A stretch of DNA of 64,000 bases, taken from NCBI GenBank assembly GCA_958510825.1, contig OY294051.1, positions 30,135,667 to 30,199,666 of the forward strand, written 5' to 3'. Shown here in pieces: positions 11,240 through 22,507 of the stretch (position 1 is the first letter of the stretch; each line of letters opens with the position of its first letter). The stretch comes from Brachypterus glaber (taxonomy: Eukaryota > Arthropoda > Insecta > Coleoptera > Kateretidae). Made by a program: the position numbers and the translations under genes. The notes beneath the pieces are model-generated. The model worked only from the letters and a program-made list of their open reading frames with translations, was not told the origin of the DNA and did not search any database.

Positions 11240-11860
11240 TTAATATCTTATCATATTTAGATTTTTTACTTTTATAATATTTTTCACTTTATAATATTTT
11301 TTTTACTTTTATAATATTTATTTAAACTTTTAAATTCTGCCTAAGTATACTATCATTTTTTAAAAAAGATTATTTTAAAAAAGATTTTAATTTTTTTTGT
11401 TTTTCGCAAAAAGAAAACTAAAAAACAATTTAGATTTTTTTTTTATTTTATTTTCAAAAATTTTAAATTTTGAAATAACAAATTTTTTACTTTTATAATA
11501 TTTATTTAAACTTTTAAATTCTGTCTAAGTATACATTAAAAATTAAAAAACTATAATTTTTTAAAAATATTATTTTAAAAACACTTTTTCAATTTTTTGT
11601 CTTTCGTAAAAAGAAGACTAAAAAAACAATTTAGATTTTTTTTTATTTTATTTTCAAAAAATTTTAAATTTAAAAAAAAAAAGTTTTTTAGTTTTTGCAA
11701 AAAAAAATTGAATATTTTTTAATTTTTGAAAAAGTATTTCCAAAAATGCAATATGTATACCATATTTATATTTTATTTCTTTTTTATTGTTATTAGTTTA
11801 AAATTATCTTATTTTATTTATTATAAACTTATAAAAAAGGTTTTAATAAATACAAATTTT
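11240..11860. repeat. AT-rich 3' flank with a tandem duplication of about 180 bp
   Basis: The block starting TATAATATTTATTTAAACTT and including CTAAGTATAC, a Lys-rich-looking TTTTCGCAAAAAG run and ACAATTTAGATTTTTTTT occurs at about 11314-11480 and again, diverged, at about 11497-11670. An AATAAA at about 11845 could serve as a poly(A) signal. Confidence 0.6.
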
Positions 11861-11880
11861 TTTTGTTGAATATTGGTTTT

Positions 11881-12000
11881 TTATTTCTTTTTCAGTTGTT
11901 CAAAACATTTTTTTTTTACAACAGATTCTGAACAGAATCGATTAGATCTTTTAAGACTAAATTGTTTACACTCGTTTATTGAATAACTTTTACTTAAAAA
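11881..12000 (-). other. possible C-terminal end of a convergent gene
   Basis: On the minus strand a short frame of about 39 residues ends in a very basic tail (SVVKKKCFEQLKKK then stop), and the stop overlaps AATAAA. The same end lies at 13029-13125, where it runs into the N gap. Convergent genes are common in Polinton-type elements, but nothing identifies this piece and it could be chance. Confidence 0.2.
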
Positions 12001-12028
12001 CTAATGAAATAAATCATCGTAGATGCTT

Positions 12029-12827
12029 AGGCACAAGAAGGAATAAAATTGGACCCCTCCAAAATATGCTTTAATCCAGGGTTAAGATTTATAGCCAAAC
12101 TGATGCTTAATAGTTTTTGGGGTAAGTTTGGTCAGAGAGAAAATTTAAAGCAAACCAGTGTTATAAGTGAAAGCATGGAGTTGTTTAATTTTTTAACAGA
12201 CCCCTCTATTGTTGTAAACAACATGGTTATAATTGATGACAACACTCTTTTAGCCTGCTGGGATAAACGTGAGGAATCTCGCACACCGTTAAAGACAGTT
12301 AATGTCGCTATAGCCGCATACACCACAGCTATGGCGCGATTAGAATTGTACAAGTACCTTGAAAAATTAGGCGAAAGAGTGTTATTTTTGATACCGATAG
12401 TGTTATTTTTACACAGAAAAATAATGATTGGATGCCTGAGGTTGGTGATTATTTAGGTCAGTTAACTGACGAGATTTCTGAATATGGTCCTGGCAGCTAT
12501 ATTACGGAATTTGTTAGTGGCGGACCTAAAAATTACGCTATAAAAATATTTTCAAGTAAAACAAATGAATATATCAATGTCTGCAAGGTAAAGGGTATAA
12601 CACTCAATTTTAAAAATAAACAAACCGTAAATTTTGATACATTACGAGCTATGGTGTGTGAAAATGCTAAGGAGACATATGTTTATAACGATAAAAAGAT
12701 TGTCATCACTCCTACATACGATATAGTTTCACTGCCTGAAGCTAAATGTTACCGTGTAAGTTACACCAAAAGAAGACGCTTAAATGACAGTTATGATACC
12801 GTACCTTTTGGCTTTAAATTTACTTAA
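12029..12827 (+). pseudogene. second copy of the 3' part of the DNA polymerase
   Basis: Bases 12029-12827 repeat 10441-11239 with a constant offset of 1588 and no difference that I could see in the coding part, including the same frame change (here near 12388). It begins inside the thumb/palm region just before the FNPGLRFIAKLMLNSFWG stretch, so it lacks the exonuclease and motif A and cannot be a polymerase. It is either a recent tandem duplication or a second haplotype placed in tandem by the assembler. Confidence 0.9.
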
Positions 12828-13125
12828 TTAATATCTTATCATATTTAGATTTTTTACTTTTATAATATTTTTCACTTTATAATATTTTTTTTACTTTTAT
12901 AATATTTATTTAAACTTTTAAATTCTGCCTAAGTATACTATCATTTTTTAAAAAGATTATTTTAAAAAAGATTTTAATTTTTTTTGTTTTTCGCAAAAAG
13001 AAAATTTTTTTTGTTGAATATTGGTTTTTTATTTCTTTTTCAGTTGTTCAAAACATTTTTTTTTTACAACAGATTCTGAACAGAATCGATTAGATCTTTT
13101 AAGACTAAATTGTTTACACTCGTTT
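12029..13125. repeat. near-identical duplicated block ending at the assembly gap
   Basis: 12029-13004 matches 10441-11417 (one A fewer in a run near 12950), and 13005-13125 matches 11856-11975. The 438 bp at 11418-11855 is absent from this copy. The join is between AAAAAGAAAA and TTTTTTTTGTTGAATATTGG. The block stops at CACTCGTTT exactly where the Ns begin. Confidence 0.9.
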
Positions 13126-13325
13126 NNNNNNNNNNNNNNNNNNNNNNNNNNNNNNNNNNNNNNNNNNNNNNNNNNNNNNNNNNNNNNNNNNNNNNNNNNN
13201 NNNNNNNNNNNNNNNNNNNNNNNNNNNNNNNNNNNNNNNNNNNNNNNNNNNNNNNNNNNNNNNNNNNNNNNNNNNNNNNNNNNNNNNNNNNNNNNNNNNN
13301 NNNNNNNNNNNNNNNNNNNNNNNNN
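13126..13325. other. assembly gap (200 N)
   Basis: Exactly 200 Ns, probably a placeholder of arbitrary size. The missing sequence may hold the rest of the polymerase-bearing element. Open frames drawn across it are meaningless. Confidence 1.
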
Positions 13326-13550
13326 TATTATGTTGTTTAATAGGTATACTATACGGGGGAAGAGCAAAAAGGAAACTTCTATAAGGGCCGATTTTTTTTT
13401 AATTATAATCAAAATTTTAAGACAAAAAAGTGATTTATTAGGCTCCATCCTGGATAGAAAGCACCCGAGAAAACTAATCTAATGAATATGACAGTACCGA
13501 AATCACTGCCAAATTGGTGCGGAGGTACTAAATACTAGGAAGGAATGGTA

Positions 13551-13960
13551 CACTGTAAATAAAAATATGGTAATTTCACAGCAAATAAAGTAGGTCATAT
13601 GTTACCAGCAAAGAAAGTGGTAAATTTAAATCAGTACTGCAAATTCACTGTTACCAGTGAAAATGTAAATTTTTATTTGGTAATTTTACTGCTATCTTTT
13701 GTAGAATGTAAGCTATAATTATAGTAATTTTCGGGACTGTCTGTAAAAGTGCCGGATTTTTGGACCACATGCATGAATTTTAATGCAAAATTATTGTACC
13801 GACAGGAAAAGAGCTGAGATTTTATTAAACCGAGTAATATTGAGGTTAATTTAAAATATATTTTAAATACACATTCTGAGATGAGGAATTTACTTTAATT
13901 ATTACAGTTAATACTACTGAAAGATTTTAGAATTTAGAGTATATAACTCAATAAATCACA
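13551..13960. repeat. second copy of the composite repeat seen at 219-1045
   Basis: It matches the window-start repeat in order: the ACTGTAAATRAAAATATGGT unit, the GTGCCGGATTTTTGGACCAC segment, then the AAGAGCTGAGATT and ACCGAGTAATATTGAGG segment, here with single copies of each. This shows that the copy at the start has undergone internal duplication. Confidence 0.7.
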
Positions 13961-14149
13961 TACGAGCTGATTTTGAGTTTGTTCATTATCCGTTTAAAAT
14001 TTTTGAATTAAAAGGGGCTAACTTCTTAAAGAATTGTTATTTTGCTATCTTCACTGAGGATTTCTCATATTAAGATTTTAAGCTTATAAAGTACTAAGTT
14101 TTGAATTTCGGCTACATATACCAAACTCGCTTTTAGTATGTAGTACTTA

Positions 14150-14385
14150 AGTATGCGTGACATTATACGTATAGCCTACTAGCGTGAGTTCGATTCTCAC
14201 TGGCGCCGATTTGCCTTTTTCAGTTAATTACTAATTGAAATTTGGCGAAGGCGATAAGTGAAACGGACACTCCCTAGAAACTGGTTCGAAAGTCGGTGGT
14301 TCCCTCTACTACTAGCCCACACAAGTCCTGGACTTAGGGGATGCTTAATTAAGTAGAATAGTACGAGGTTAAACAAACATGTAAT
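14150..14385 (+). mobile_element. tRNA-derived SINE, family S1, copy 1
   Basis: A B box (GAGTTCGATTCTCAC) is followed by CTGGCGCCGATTTGCC and a body shared with 18899-19165: TTCAGTTAATTA, AATTTGGCGAAGGCG, CCCTCTACTACTAGCCCACA and GACTTAGGGGATGCTTAATT, ending GAGGTTAAACAAACA. The A-box region is not recognisable in this copy, so its head is decayed. Confidence 0.7.
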
Positions 14386-15737
14386 ATAATATAATTCAAT
14401 ACAAGGTCGTCTATTGATAGAGATCTGAAGTATTAAAAAAGGTTATTTTGGTCTACTCCTCGTATTTGTTATTCGCAATTGGTTTGGAATCGAGGTCAGT
14501 AACTGTAGCGAGGTCCGTACGTGCGTTTTGCTAGAAAATTTCCTCTTTTCTCTCTTCGTCCTTTCTGCACACAGGTAAAACATTCAAAAACGCGATGCTC
14601 GATGTCCACTCGTTAAGTCAATAAGTCATGAAAAGAAAACTAGCGTTACGATTAACATACAAGGTGTTTCAAATCAATTACTCCTGCAAAGAGAAAACAG
14701 TGTATTGTGTTTAAAAAAATAACCGATAACTGCAATGATTGCAGTGCGATCTATGTGTAATTACATAAGTAACTTATTTGTATGCCTCAACCAGATGGTG
14801 AACACTCCTCAATGATTGAATAGCCTCGGCATATAAACTCGATAACATCTAGTGTCACTTGATCTTTGTTTTGTTTGTTCTTTTTGTGCCTTTGATTATT
14901 AGCCAGCTTCGAAGTTTTAGAGAGCCTATAGTTGGTTCTCTGTAAATCTTTAATTGAAAAAGTCACCCTGTACAAAATTATCTCTTAAAAATTAGTGTCT
15001 AGACAAATAAAATAAAAATAACGTAACTATTTTCCTTTTAGCATGTTTAATAAAAAACTCGGGCTGAAAGGAGTCTCGGAAAAACTGGACTGTAAGCTAG
15101 TGCAGGCAGTGATTTCTTGGAAAGCCCTAGAAAAGCTAAGTCTGTCTGGCTACTAGGACAAAGCCGCTAAGAGAAGATTGTAACTCCCTTGCCTGGCAAA
15201 AGGCCAAGTCTTTACTAGGATTCAACCAAATCTGATAGGGAGAAGGGTAGTCAACCTAAATATCTTGGTTTGAGATAATTAAGTCAACCTGCTTAGGTAA
15301 CTCGGGATGACCTAGTTGTTAGACCTAGAGCCTACACGCCTAGTACTAGTACTAGTACTACTACTCTCTTATAATTATAGTTTTCTTCAGTATTAATTGT
15401 TTACTTTCGCAACTAACCAAGACTTAGGGAATAATGAAAAGCAAGAAAGCAAAACAATTATGTGTTGTAAAATCAAGTCACGTTGAAATAAACGGTCATA
15501 ATATATTGGCAACTTTCAGGCGAATAAAGTAGCACAATACGAACGTATGTAGGTATGCATTGTGAATCTCACAATACAATTTTAAAAACAATAAGTGGTT
15601 TGATTTATTGTTCTCAATATATTGGGGTTATAGAACGTATAAAAAATCGTGTAATATGTTTGTCTTAACGGTAAAGGTGTTAAATTCCTAGACAATTTTT
15701 CTTTTAGAGGATATTTACTAAAGAGTACTGAAGTGAA
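14386..15737. other. no gene seen
   Basis: Mixed composition, with somewhat GC-richer patches around 15050-15350 that do not match any gene or RNA I recognise. A short (TAGTAC)n-like run is at about 15341-15361. Confidence 0.45.
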
Positions 15738-16503
15738 TAACAAGCCGTGAAGATATGTAATGCTACGCATTCCATTATACTATTATATACTATTATATTA
15801 TATACTATTCACTGAAAGTGGTATAATGTATAATTTCCCAAATACAAAAAAAAACTAAAACACATTTAAAAAACAAATACAAACTTTTTAAGATCTTTTT
15901 TTGAAAAACAAAAAATTTAAAAATAAAATTTAATAAAAGTTAAAAAAATAAAAAAAAGATTGTTTAACCCTTTTTAGAAAAAATGAAAAGAAATTGAAAA
16001 AAAAAATAGTTTTTAAAAAAAGTTTGACACCCAATAACTTTTTGGTTTTTGGAAAAGGAAAATGGAAGGAAAAGGAAAAAAATTGAAAAAAAATCATTTT
16101 TAAAAAAAGTTTAACACCCAATAACTTTTTGGTTTTTGGAAAAGGAAAATGGAAGGAAAATGGAAGGAAAAGGAAAAAAAAACTGAAAAAAAAAAATTTA
16201 AAAAAAGTTTAACGCCTAATAACTTTTTGGTTTTTGAGGGGATTATTTTCAAAAACAATAGGGATCTTCCCCTCAAGAACTTGATTCTCCCTGAAATTTT
16301 CAAGTCGATTGGATAATTCGTTTGGTCTTATTGTTTACACAAAAATTGGGACATCAGACGGACGGACGCACATTTTCTTATTTTTTCATGAAACACATTT
16401 GTATCCAAGAATTTTTTGTCTAGGACATTTTTTTGGCGATTTTGGGAAATTCGAAACTACCGTATAATACTATTCTAGCTCTACGCCCTGTGAACAGTAT
16501 AAT
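15738..16503 (+). repeat. dispersed repeat family R1, copy a
   Basis: It starts ACAAGCCGTGAAGATATGTA, then GCTACGCATTCCATTATA, continues through poly-A-rich sequence and a GACGGACGGACGCACATTTT segment, and ends in CTACCGTATAATACTATTCT and GTGAACAGTATAATA. Other copies are at 42460-42940, 46735-47410, 53640-54290 and 56970-57605. Inside, at about 16012-16240, a unit of roughly 90 bp (AACACCCAATAACTTTTTGG) is repeated about 2.5 times. The open frames here are by-products of this AT-rich repeat. Confidence 0.75.
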
Positions 16504-16621
16504 AGTTGGCTTTTGTAAACAAATTCCAACCGAAGCACCTCAAATGGTTGCTTTGCAATCGCGCATTAAAGTTGAAACAAAGATAAAAATATGTAATTAA
16601 CATCGTTTTAAATAGTTTGTA

Positions 16622-17304
16622 CAGGATGTCACAGAAGTCGCGTCCATCCTTGAAGGTATGTATACTACATCAAAAAATATGAAAATAAGTTTATATGGGT
16701 CTTAATGGACTTACTTGAATGAGGGTCTCTTAAATAGGGCCCAAAAAAAGCGCTAATGAAATAATTTAACACTGCAGGGCCATTTCACATTAAAAACTAA
16801 GAAAAAAGGTTTGTTACACCCTGGCCCAAAAATAAACATTATGGACTCTTTAAATAGTAATACGTTTTAGGGCCATATCCTTTATTTTTTTTAAATGGAT
16901 TTTTCTCGAAAACAGTTGCGGTAGAATATTTTTCATGTATTTTTACTCAAAAAATCCATAATTTGTAAAAAGAATGCAAAAAATTTACACTGAAAAAAGT
17001 TTTGGACAAAAATGTGGTAAGCCACAGACAATTTGCACCACTATGCCGCTCCTCCGGGAAAATATACAAACTAAAATAACTTTAAATAACTGACGCTGAT
17101 AATATTAAACTACATGCAAAACCTCGTCCCTTCAGCTCAAAGGGTTTTACAGATATTAAATAAAAACCCCATTTTTGGTATCCCCTTTAATGGGCCATAA
17201 CTCCTTTAGTACCGATTTGCGGGTCTACGTTTATATAAACTTAAACATATTTTTTGATGTAGCATAGTACCTTCAAGGATAGACGCGAGTTCTGGGACAC
17301 CCTG
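16622..17304. mobile_element. TIR element, family F, copy 1 (TA target site)
   Basis: Inverted ends of about 70 bp: CAGGATGTCACAGAAGTCGC at the left and the complement of CAGGGTGTCCCAGAACTCGC at the right, both followed by TATCCTTGAAGGTA and ACATCAAAAAATATG. It is flanked by TA on both sides (16620-16621, 17305-17306), as expected of Tc1/mariner-type insertions. The interior has no coding capacity. Its middle resembles that of 20913-21712. Confidence 0.75.
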
Positions 17305-17422
17305 TATATTGAAATATCGAGATGGATTATAAAAATATGTATTTTGAACTAAACCACCATATAATTCTTGACCTATTTTGGCCGTGACCTTGCAAGGACA
17401 TCCCACAGTGCAAAAGGGAGTG

Positions 17423-17658
17423 TTCCTTGAATCAAGGACACGTGTCTTTGTATATGTTCAAAGCCATATTCTCTTGTTTCAAGGCTGGGATTTTCTTGAA
17501 CCAAAGTCAATGTCCTTGAATGAAGAACACGGGTTTTGGAATAAAAATCCGCGCTCTTTATTCAAGGACATTGACTTTGGTTCAAGAAAATGCCAGCCTT
17601 GAAACAAGAGAATATGGCTTTGAACATATCCAAAGACACGTGTCCTTGGTTCAAGGAA
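17423..17658. mobile_element. foldback sequence with arms over 100 bp
   Basis: TTCCTTGAATCAAGGACAC to the centre near 17540 is imperfectly complementary to the second half, which ends GTGTCCTTGGTTCAAGGAA. Words such as ACATTGACTTTGG and ATATTCTCTTGTTTCAAGGC occur in both orientations. The overlapping open frames on both strands are products of the palindrome. Confidence 0.75.
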
Positions 17659-18510
17659 TCCGTTTTTTCTATGTAAAGTATACAAGTAATGTTTTCTATG
17701 AATGTAACTTTTTAATATTAAAAAATTGGTAAAATACAATTGCAAGAATAAGTATAAATGTTTAATTTCAAAGCTAGCACCTTTTTTTTCTGTGTAGAAA
17801 AGCATTTTTTAGGAGTGTCTAATATACTAAAAAGGTCAAATTTAATATGCTTTACATTGTAAATTACCTATACTTAAATACTCTCTATTATTATAAAATT
17901 TTTATAAAATTAATTTACTCCTTAGGCGTTTTTAAGTTTTTTTTATATTAAGTTTACTTAATAATTCACATAGTTAATGTTTCGTAACGTTTTAGCTTTA
18001 TATAATAAAATATGGATGCATAGCCTATTTATAGAAGGATGCATATTTATTTATAATGTAAATTTAGTAGCACTACAGAAATCTGAATCAGAGATAACCT
18101 AAAGAACTTGAAGCAGTAATTTTTATATATGCATTTTATTTATACAGTGCAATACTCAATGAAAACCTATTATAGAAAGTTATTCGCTATAGGAACGTTC
18201 AAGTATTACGTAAGGCAAATTTTGATCAATTTGGACTTTTTGTATTGTGAAAAACATTATACCTACCCTAAAAAATTATATCGAATTTTAGAATTTGCAC
18301 ATTAATACAACCTTAAAAGTTTTAAGGTTTTAGGAATCTTTTAGAGCAGCTATCACTATTTTTTAACTTGTTCCTCCTTCTCCATCCTAGGTTTTTATCC
18401 AGGTATATACCCAAAAAATTTCTATCATTGGATGTTTTAACTGTTATATACCCATGCGTGTAAGGTGAGTACAGTATATCAAATAACGAGCAGTTCTTTC
18501 CAAATATATC
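17659..18510. other. no gene seen
   Basis: AT-rich. A fragment GAACGTTCAAGTATTACGTA at about 18191 resembles one arm of the MITE at 56510-56755. Nothing else is recognised. Confidence 0.5.
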
Positions 18511-18760
18511 GTCGACTTACAAGTAAAGAGCACTAAGTCCAAAAACATGGTTTTGAGATATTGACAAATTTAACTTTCATTGTTGTTTTTTAATTTTTGT
18601 AATAACTGTTTTTGGAAAAAAACTACCTCAAATTGCCATGACATGTTTGGACATAATGATGTCCCATTTGCAGGTAAATAAAGAAAAATTGAAGTAGTTT
18701 AATTCAACTAAATTTGAAAAAAGACATGGACTTAGTGCCTTTTACTTGTAGGCCCACGAC
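18511..18760. mobile_element. TIR element, family E, short copy
   Basis: CTTACAAGTAAAGAGCACTAAG at the left faces CTTAGTGCCTTTTACTTGTAGG at the right, an inverted pair of about 25 bp around a 200-bp AT-rich interior. It lies directly next to a second member of the same family. Confidence 0.7.
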
Positions 18761-18763
18761 GTC

Positions 18764-19771
18764 GGCTGACAAGTAAAGAGCACTAAGTCAATAAAATGAT
18801 ATAAAAAATAACTATTTAAAATTAAAACCCTTTTATTAATTAAACGTAATGTATAACTATAAAGTAGAAAACAAGATGTTTACATACATTTTCAAAACCT
18901 AGATTTAGCTCAGCGGTCAATGGCATCGATATAGCCTGACACTGATCTAATGATCGTGAGTTCAAACCTCACTGGCGCCGATTGCCTTTTTCAGTTAATT
19001 AATAATTGAAATTTGGCGAAGGCGTACTCCCTAGATATATTGGTTCGAAAGTCAATTAAAGCCGGTGGTTCCCTCTACTACTAGCCCACACAAGTCCTGG
19101 ACTTAGGGGATGCTTAATTAAGTAGAATAGTACGAGGTTAAAAACAAACATAAAAACAAACAAACATAAAAAGAAGGGTTTGGACTTTTTGATTGTTTAA
19201 AGAACGTTTCCATAATCATTAAAATTAATTAGTATTAATTTTATGAAACTGCTTACTATGCCAGAACTAAGACTAAATAATTATAATGAATCATTATTAA
19301 TGATAAAACACTTCACAGTGCAAGTCTAAGGGCTGTTTTCCGAACTTGCCACGAACTTTAGTTTTTTTCTTATATTCTTGTTATTTATGTAGTAACCAAG
19401 GATTTAAGAGCAAAATTAAAATAATCTATCAGGCAAAATTTGAATGCGTTTGTCAGTACAATAAATAACGAGTTATTGTATCATATAAATGATTCAAGCA
19501 ATCATATTTTTATAAATTAACTCTTTTTAGAAAGTCACTTAGTGCAAAAACATTTGAAATAATCTACTAAGTGCACTAAGTGACATAGTGCCTATTGCCA
19601 TATAAAACTTTAATCAAAATCAAATTGGTTTTATATAGGGGGTAACTCCCTTGGCAGTCCACCTAGAAGTTAGTTCGGTTTACCTATCCTTAGATCATCA
19701 AAAATTAACTACAGTGCTATTAAAATCCCATTTTTGCAAAAAAGTGACTTGGTGCCTTTTACTTGTAAGCC
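18764..19771. mobile_element. TIR element, family E, longer copy carrying a SINE
   Basis: The left end GCTGACAAGTAAAGAGCACT and the right end GTGCCTTTTACTTGTAAGC are inverted repeats of the family seen at 18511-18760. Further CACTAAGTGACATAGTGCC-type words lie inside near 19550. The SINE at 18899-19165 is nested within, so this element was present first. Confidence 0.65.
18899..19165 (+). mobile_element. tRNA-derived SINE, family S1, copy 2
   Basis: This copy keeps both Pol III boxes: TTAGCTCAGCGG (A box) and GAGTTCAAACCTCAC (B box, with a pairing T-stem GTGAG/CTCAC). It is followed by the family body shared with 14150-14385 and a tail of AAACAAACATAAAAAC repeats. I could not find a clean target-site duplication. 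Confidence 0.8.
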
Positions 19772-20910
19772 GAGATATTATGTTTTAGAAAAAGAAATAC
19801 ACTATAAAATGGTTTGTTTTCTTTACGTAAAAAAATCTTCTCCTATTAATACCAGTACCGGTATTGTTTCTAGACAAAAATAAAGAAATAGAAGAAGGAA
19901 TTCGGATATACTTTCACCGTAATAAAAACCTGGCATTAACAATTTTTTACATCTTTGTTGTTTTCGATATTAAAATGCTTTTCGTGTTAATGACGCTGTC
20001 TACACATTTTCCTTCAGGCAATTTTCATCATTCAAAGACGGTGGAAAGTTTTTTACAAAGAAATTTTCCACGGAATCTGTTTCAATTGTTTTAAGTACCA
20101 ACACTGAAAAAAGCAAGTGCCTTCTTTTTGTCATTTAGTTGACTTAATAAAATAAAATGAAAATGCTACGGTTCTACCACAGAGTTTCAGATAAGTTTTC
20201 AGATTTTGATTATTTTGTTGTTAATCAGTTTGCATTTATTTTCGGTTTTTATGAAAAAGTAACCCTCAATGCAAATTTTAATTCGCATTCGCCAAAACTG
20301 CAAAAAAATATTCCCTTGTGTGATTATTTAGGGAAAAACCAGCAATGAAGTGTTATTTTACTAATTTACTATTTATTACACAGGCCAACAAATTTTCAAT
20401 ATTTGAAAGTTGATTTGGATCTGAGTCAGATTATCTGACAACTGATTTTGGCCCAAACATAACTAAATTACCCAAAATTTTTGGGTTTGGACTGGTTTCG
20501 AATAAAATAATAAAAATTTTCAAACAAAATCCGCGCCATTAGGGTGGTCCAAAATTTTATTTTTGTCTCGAACTTTCTAAAAATGTGTCAAATGGCTTCT
20601 TTTGATTATGTTGATGTAGACTAATGTCCATAACTTAAAAATTCTACACTTCATGTTAAAGAATAAGATTTTTGGCACGGCTATAGCTGAAAAAAATTAA
20701 ACGCCAGAAAAAAAAAACATCCGATCACAAAATCCTTGTTGGCCTGTGTTATTAACACGTTAACGGACACCGGTCTAAAGCTTATAACTTCAAATGGACA
20801 TTAGCGGTATATACCGCAATTGAGTTTGTTTCTGTTTCGGCACCCGCGTCATTTACCGACAACTTAGCATACACTACGGTATAGTGTCATTTTGAGCACA
20901 TAATACTATA
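19772..20910. other. no gene seen
   Basis: Several short open frames without protein-like features. TTAACACGTTAACGGACACC at about 20754 resembles the kind of end seen in TTAA-inserting elements, but no partner end was found. Confidence 0.4.
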
Positions 20911-20912
20911 TA

Positions 20913-21712
20913 CAGAGTGATCAATAACTGGCATGCCAAAATTTAACTGGTGGTTCTACATCCAAAAGTATCAAAAAAAGTTCCTATAAAGGTTGGTCCG
21001 GTATACTAGTATTAATAAGGGCAATAAGTTTATATTAATTTATTTTTTGAATTTATCCAGAGGCGGGCCTAGACGGACAAAATAAGTAATGATTACGGCC
21101 CTTCGAAGATGACATATTGAATGGGGAACAAAAAGAAGCATTAATAAAATTTTAATGCTGTAGGGTGATTTTTAATTTAAAACTGAGCAAAAAAGTATTT
21201 TTCACCAAAACACCTAAATTTAATATTAATAAGTAATAGACTTTTAAAAAGTCCAAACATTTTTGGTGGCACAAAATGTTACTTCCTCTAAATTGCATTT
21301 TTTTTTAAACTGTTGCTCCTACAGTATTACACTATATGACATTTTTATGTATTTTTACTCAAGGAATCTATATCTTTTACAAAAAATCCAAAACAATACA
21401 CATAAAAAATTTTGGAGCAAAAATATGTTAAGCCTCACATATTTTGTCTGTCTAGGCAAGCATCTGGATAAATTCAAAAAAATATGTTAACATAAACTTA
21501 TTGACCTTATTAATACTAGTATACATGCAAAAGCTCGTCGCTCTAGCTTAAAAGGCACCAGAGTTATTAATTAAAAACCTTATTTTTATTACAATTTTAA
21601 AGGGCAGTAGCTCCCTTAGGGCTCATTTCCGGAACAAACTTTATAGGAACTTTTTTTGATATTTTTGGATTTAGAATCACCTCTTAAATTTTGACATGGT
21701 AGTTATTGATCA
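20913..21712. mobile_element. TIR element, family F, copy 2
   Basis: CAGAGTGATCAATAACTGGC at the left is complementary to the right end (GACATGGTAGTTATTGATCA), with arms of about 80-100 bp that include TATCAAAAAAAGTTCCTATA. Internal segments (ATGTATTTTTACTCAA, AAAGGCACCAGAG) parallel the element at 16622-17304. A single right end of the same kind is at 27131-27230. Confidence 0.7.
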
Positions 21713-22192
21713 ATAAGTTAGAACAAAACAATAAATTTATTTTATTATTTTAACAGAAAAACCTCGAGGAAAGCCAATTTTAACCTTCATGGCTTATTTT
21801 AACCAGATTTTTCGATATGTGTTCCTCATCTATTGTACAAATGGAATTTATGCCAATAACTTTTTGTATTAATTAATAATTAAGAATAGTATGCTAAACA
21901 GATGTCAAATGTTTTACATTAATTTTAATTAACAAAAAAAAATATTAATTATGTATAATACAAAATTATTCATTCATTGATGACCTAAAAATTGCATATT
22001 TAAAAAAAACAACACAATTAAATTATTATTATGTATTCCATCCGTACTTATTTATTTATTTATTTGTAACAATTAACTAATAAAATTAAGTAACGTTACT
22101 CGTCAAGCTACATATAAATATAAATAAATATGGGCGGAATAAGATTTTTATATTTTTTACAAAATATTAAACACTTCTAGATAATATCTAGG
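21713..22192. other. no gene seen
   Basis: Very AT-rich, with (TTTA)n near 22046-22065. Nothing recognisable. Confidence 0.5.
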
Positions 22193-22243
22193 ATAAACCC
22201 CGGTATAAACATATCTAGTAGATATGTTTATACCGGGGTTTAT
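22193..22243. repeat. perfect 51-bp palindrome
   Basis: Arms of 25 bp around a single central G at 22218. The left arm begins ATAAACCCCGGTATAAACAT, and every base pairs. It could extrude as a cruciform, or be a very short foldback element. Confidence 0.9.
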
Positions 22244-22276
22244 ACAAAAGTTAATCGTAAACCAGGCTATTTTTGA

Positions 22277-22499
22277 ATGAAGCTGAAGTTTGCAACGTTT
22301 TTTTGAAACGAAAATTCAAATAGTATATTAAAGTTCTAGTTCCATAACATACGTTTTTAGCGCACGAGTAGAAGTTTAGAAAACAAGCCGCTTGCGGTGA
22401 GTTTTCCAAAGTACTAGTTCGCTAAAAACGTGTTATGGAATAAGTGCTTATACTATTTGAATTTTCGATGCAAAAAAACGTTGCAAACTTCAGCTTCAT
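22277..22499. mobile_element. hAT-like MITE, family H, copy A, with 8-bp target duplication
   Basis: A foldback element from ATGAAGCTGAAGTTTGCAAC to its complement GTTGCAAACTTCAGCTTCAT. It is flanked by an exact 8-bp direct repeat, ATTTTTGA, at 22269-22276 and 22500-22507. Further copies are at 27655-28973 and 30010-30240. Confidence 0.9.
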
Positions 22500-22507
22500 A
22501 TTTTTGA

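Noticed and set aside
13021..13482. Open frames across 13021-13482 on both strands
   Set aside because: They run through 200 Ns and have no real translation there.
15050..15350. Possible structured RNA or rRNA fragment
   Set aside because: GC-richer than its surroundings, but no conserved rRNA or tRNA motif could be recognised.
17378..17805. Overlapping frames on both strands at 17378-17805
   Set aside because: Caused by the foldback palindrome; neither has protein-like features.
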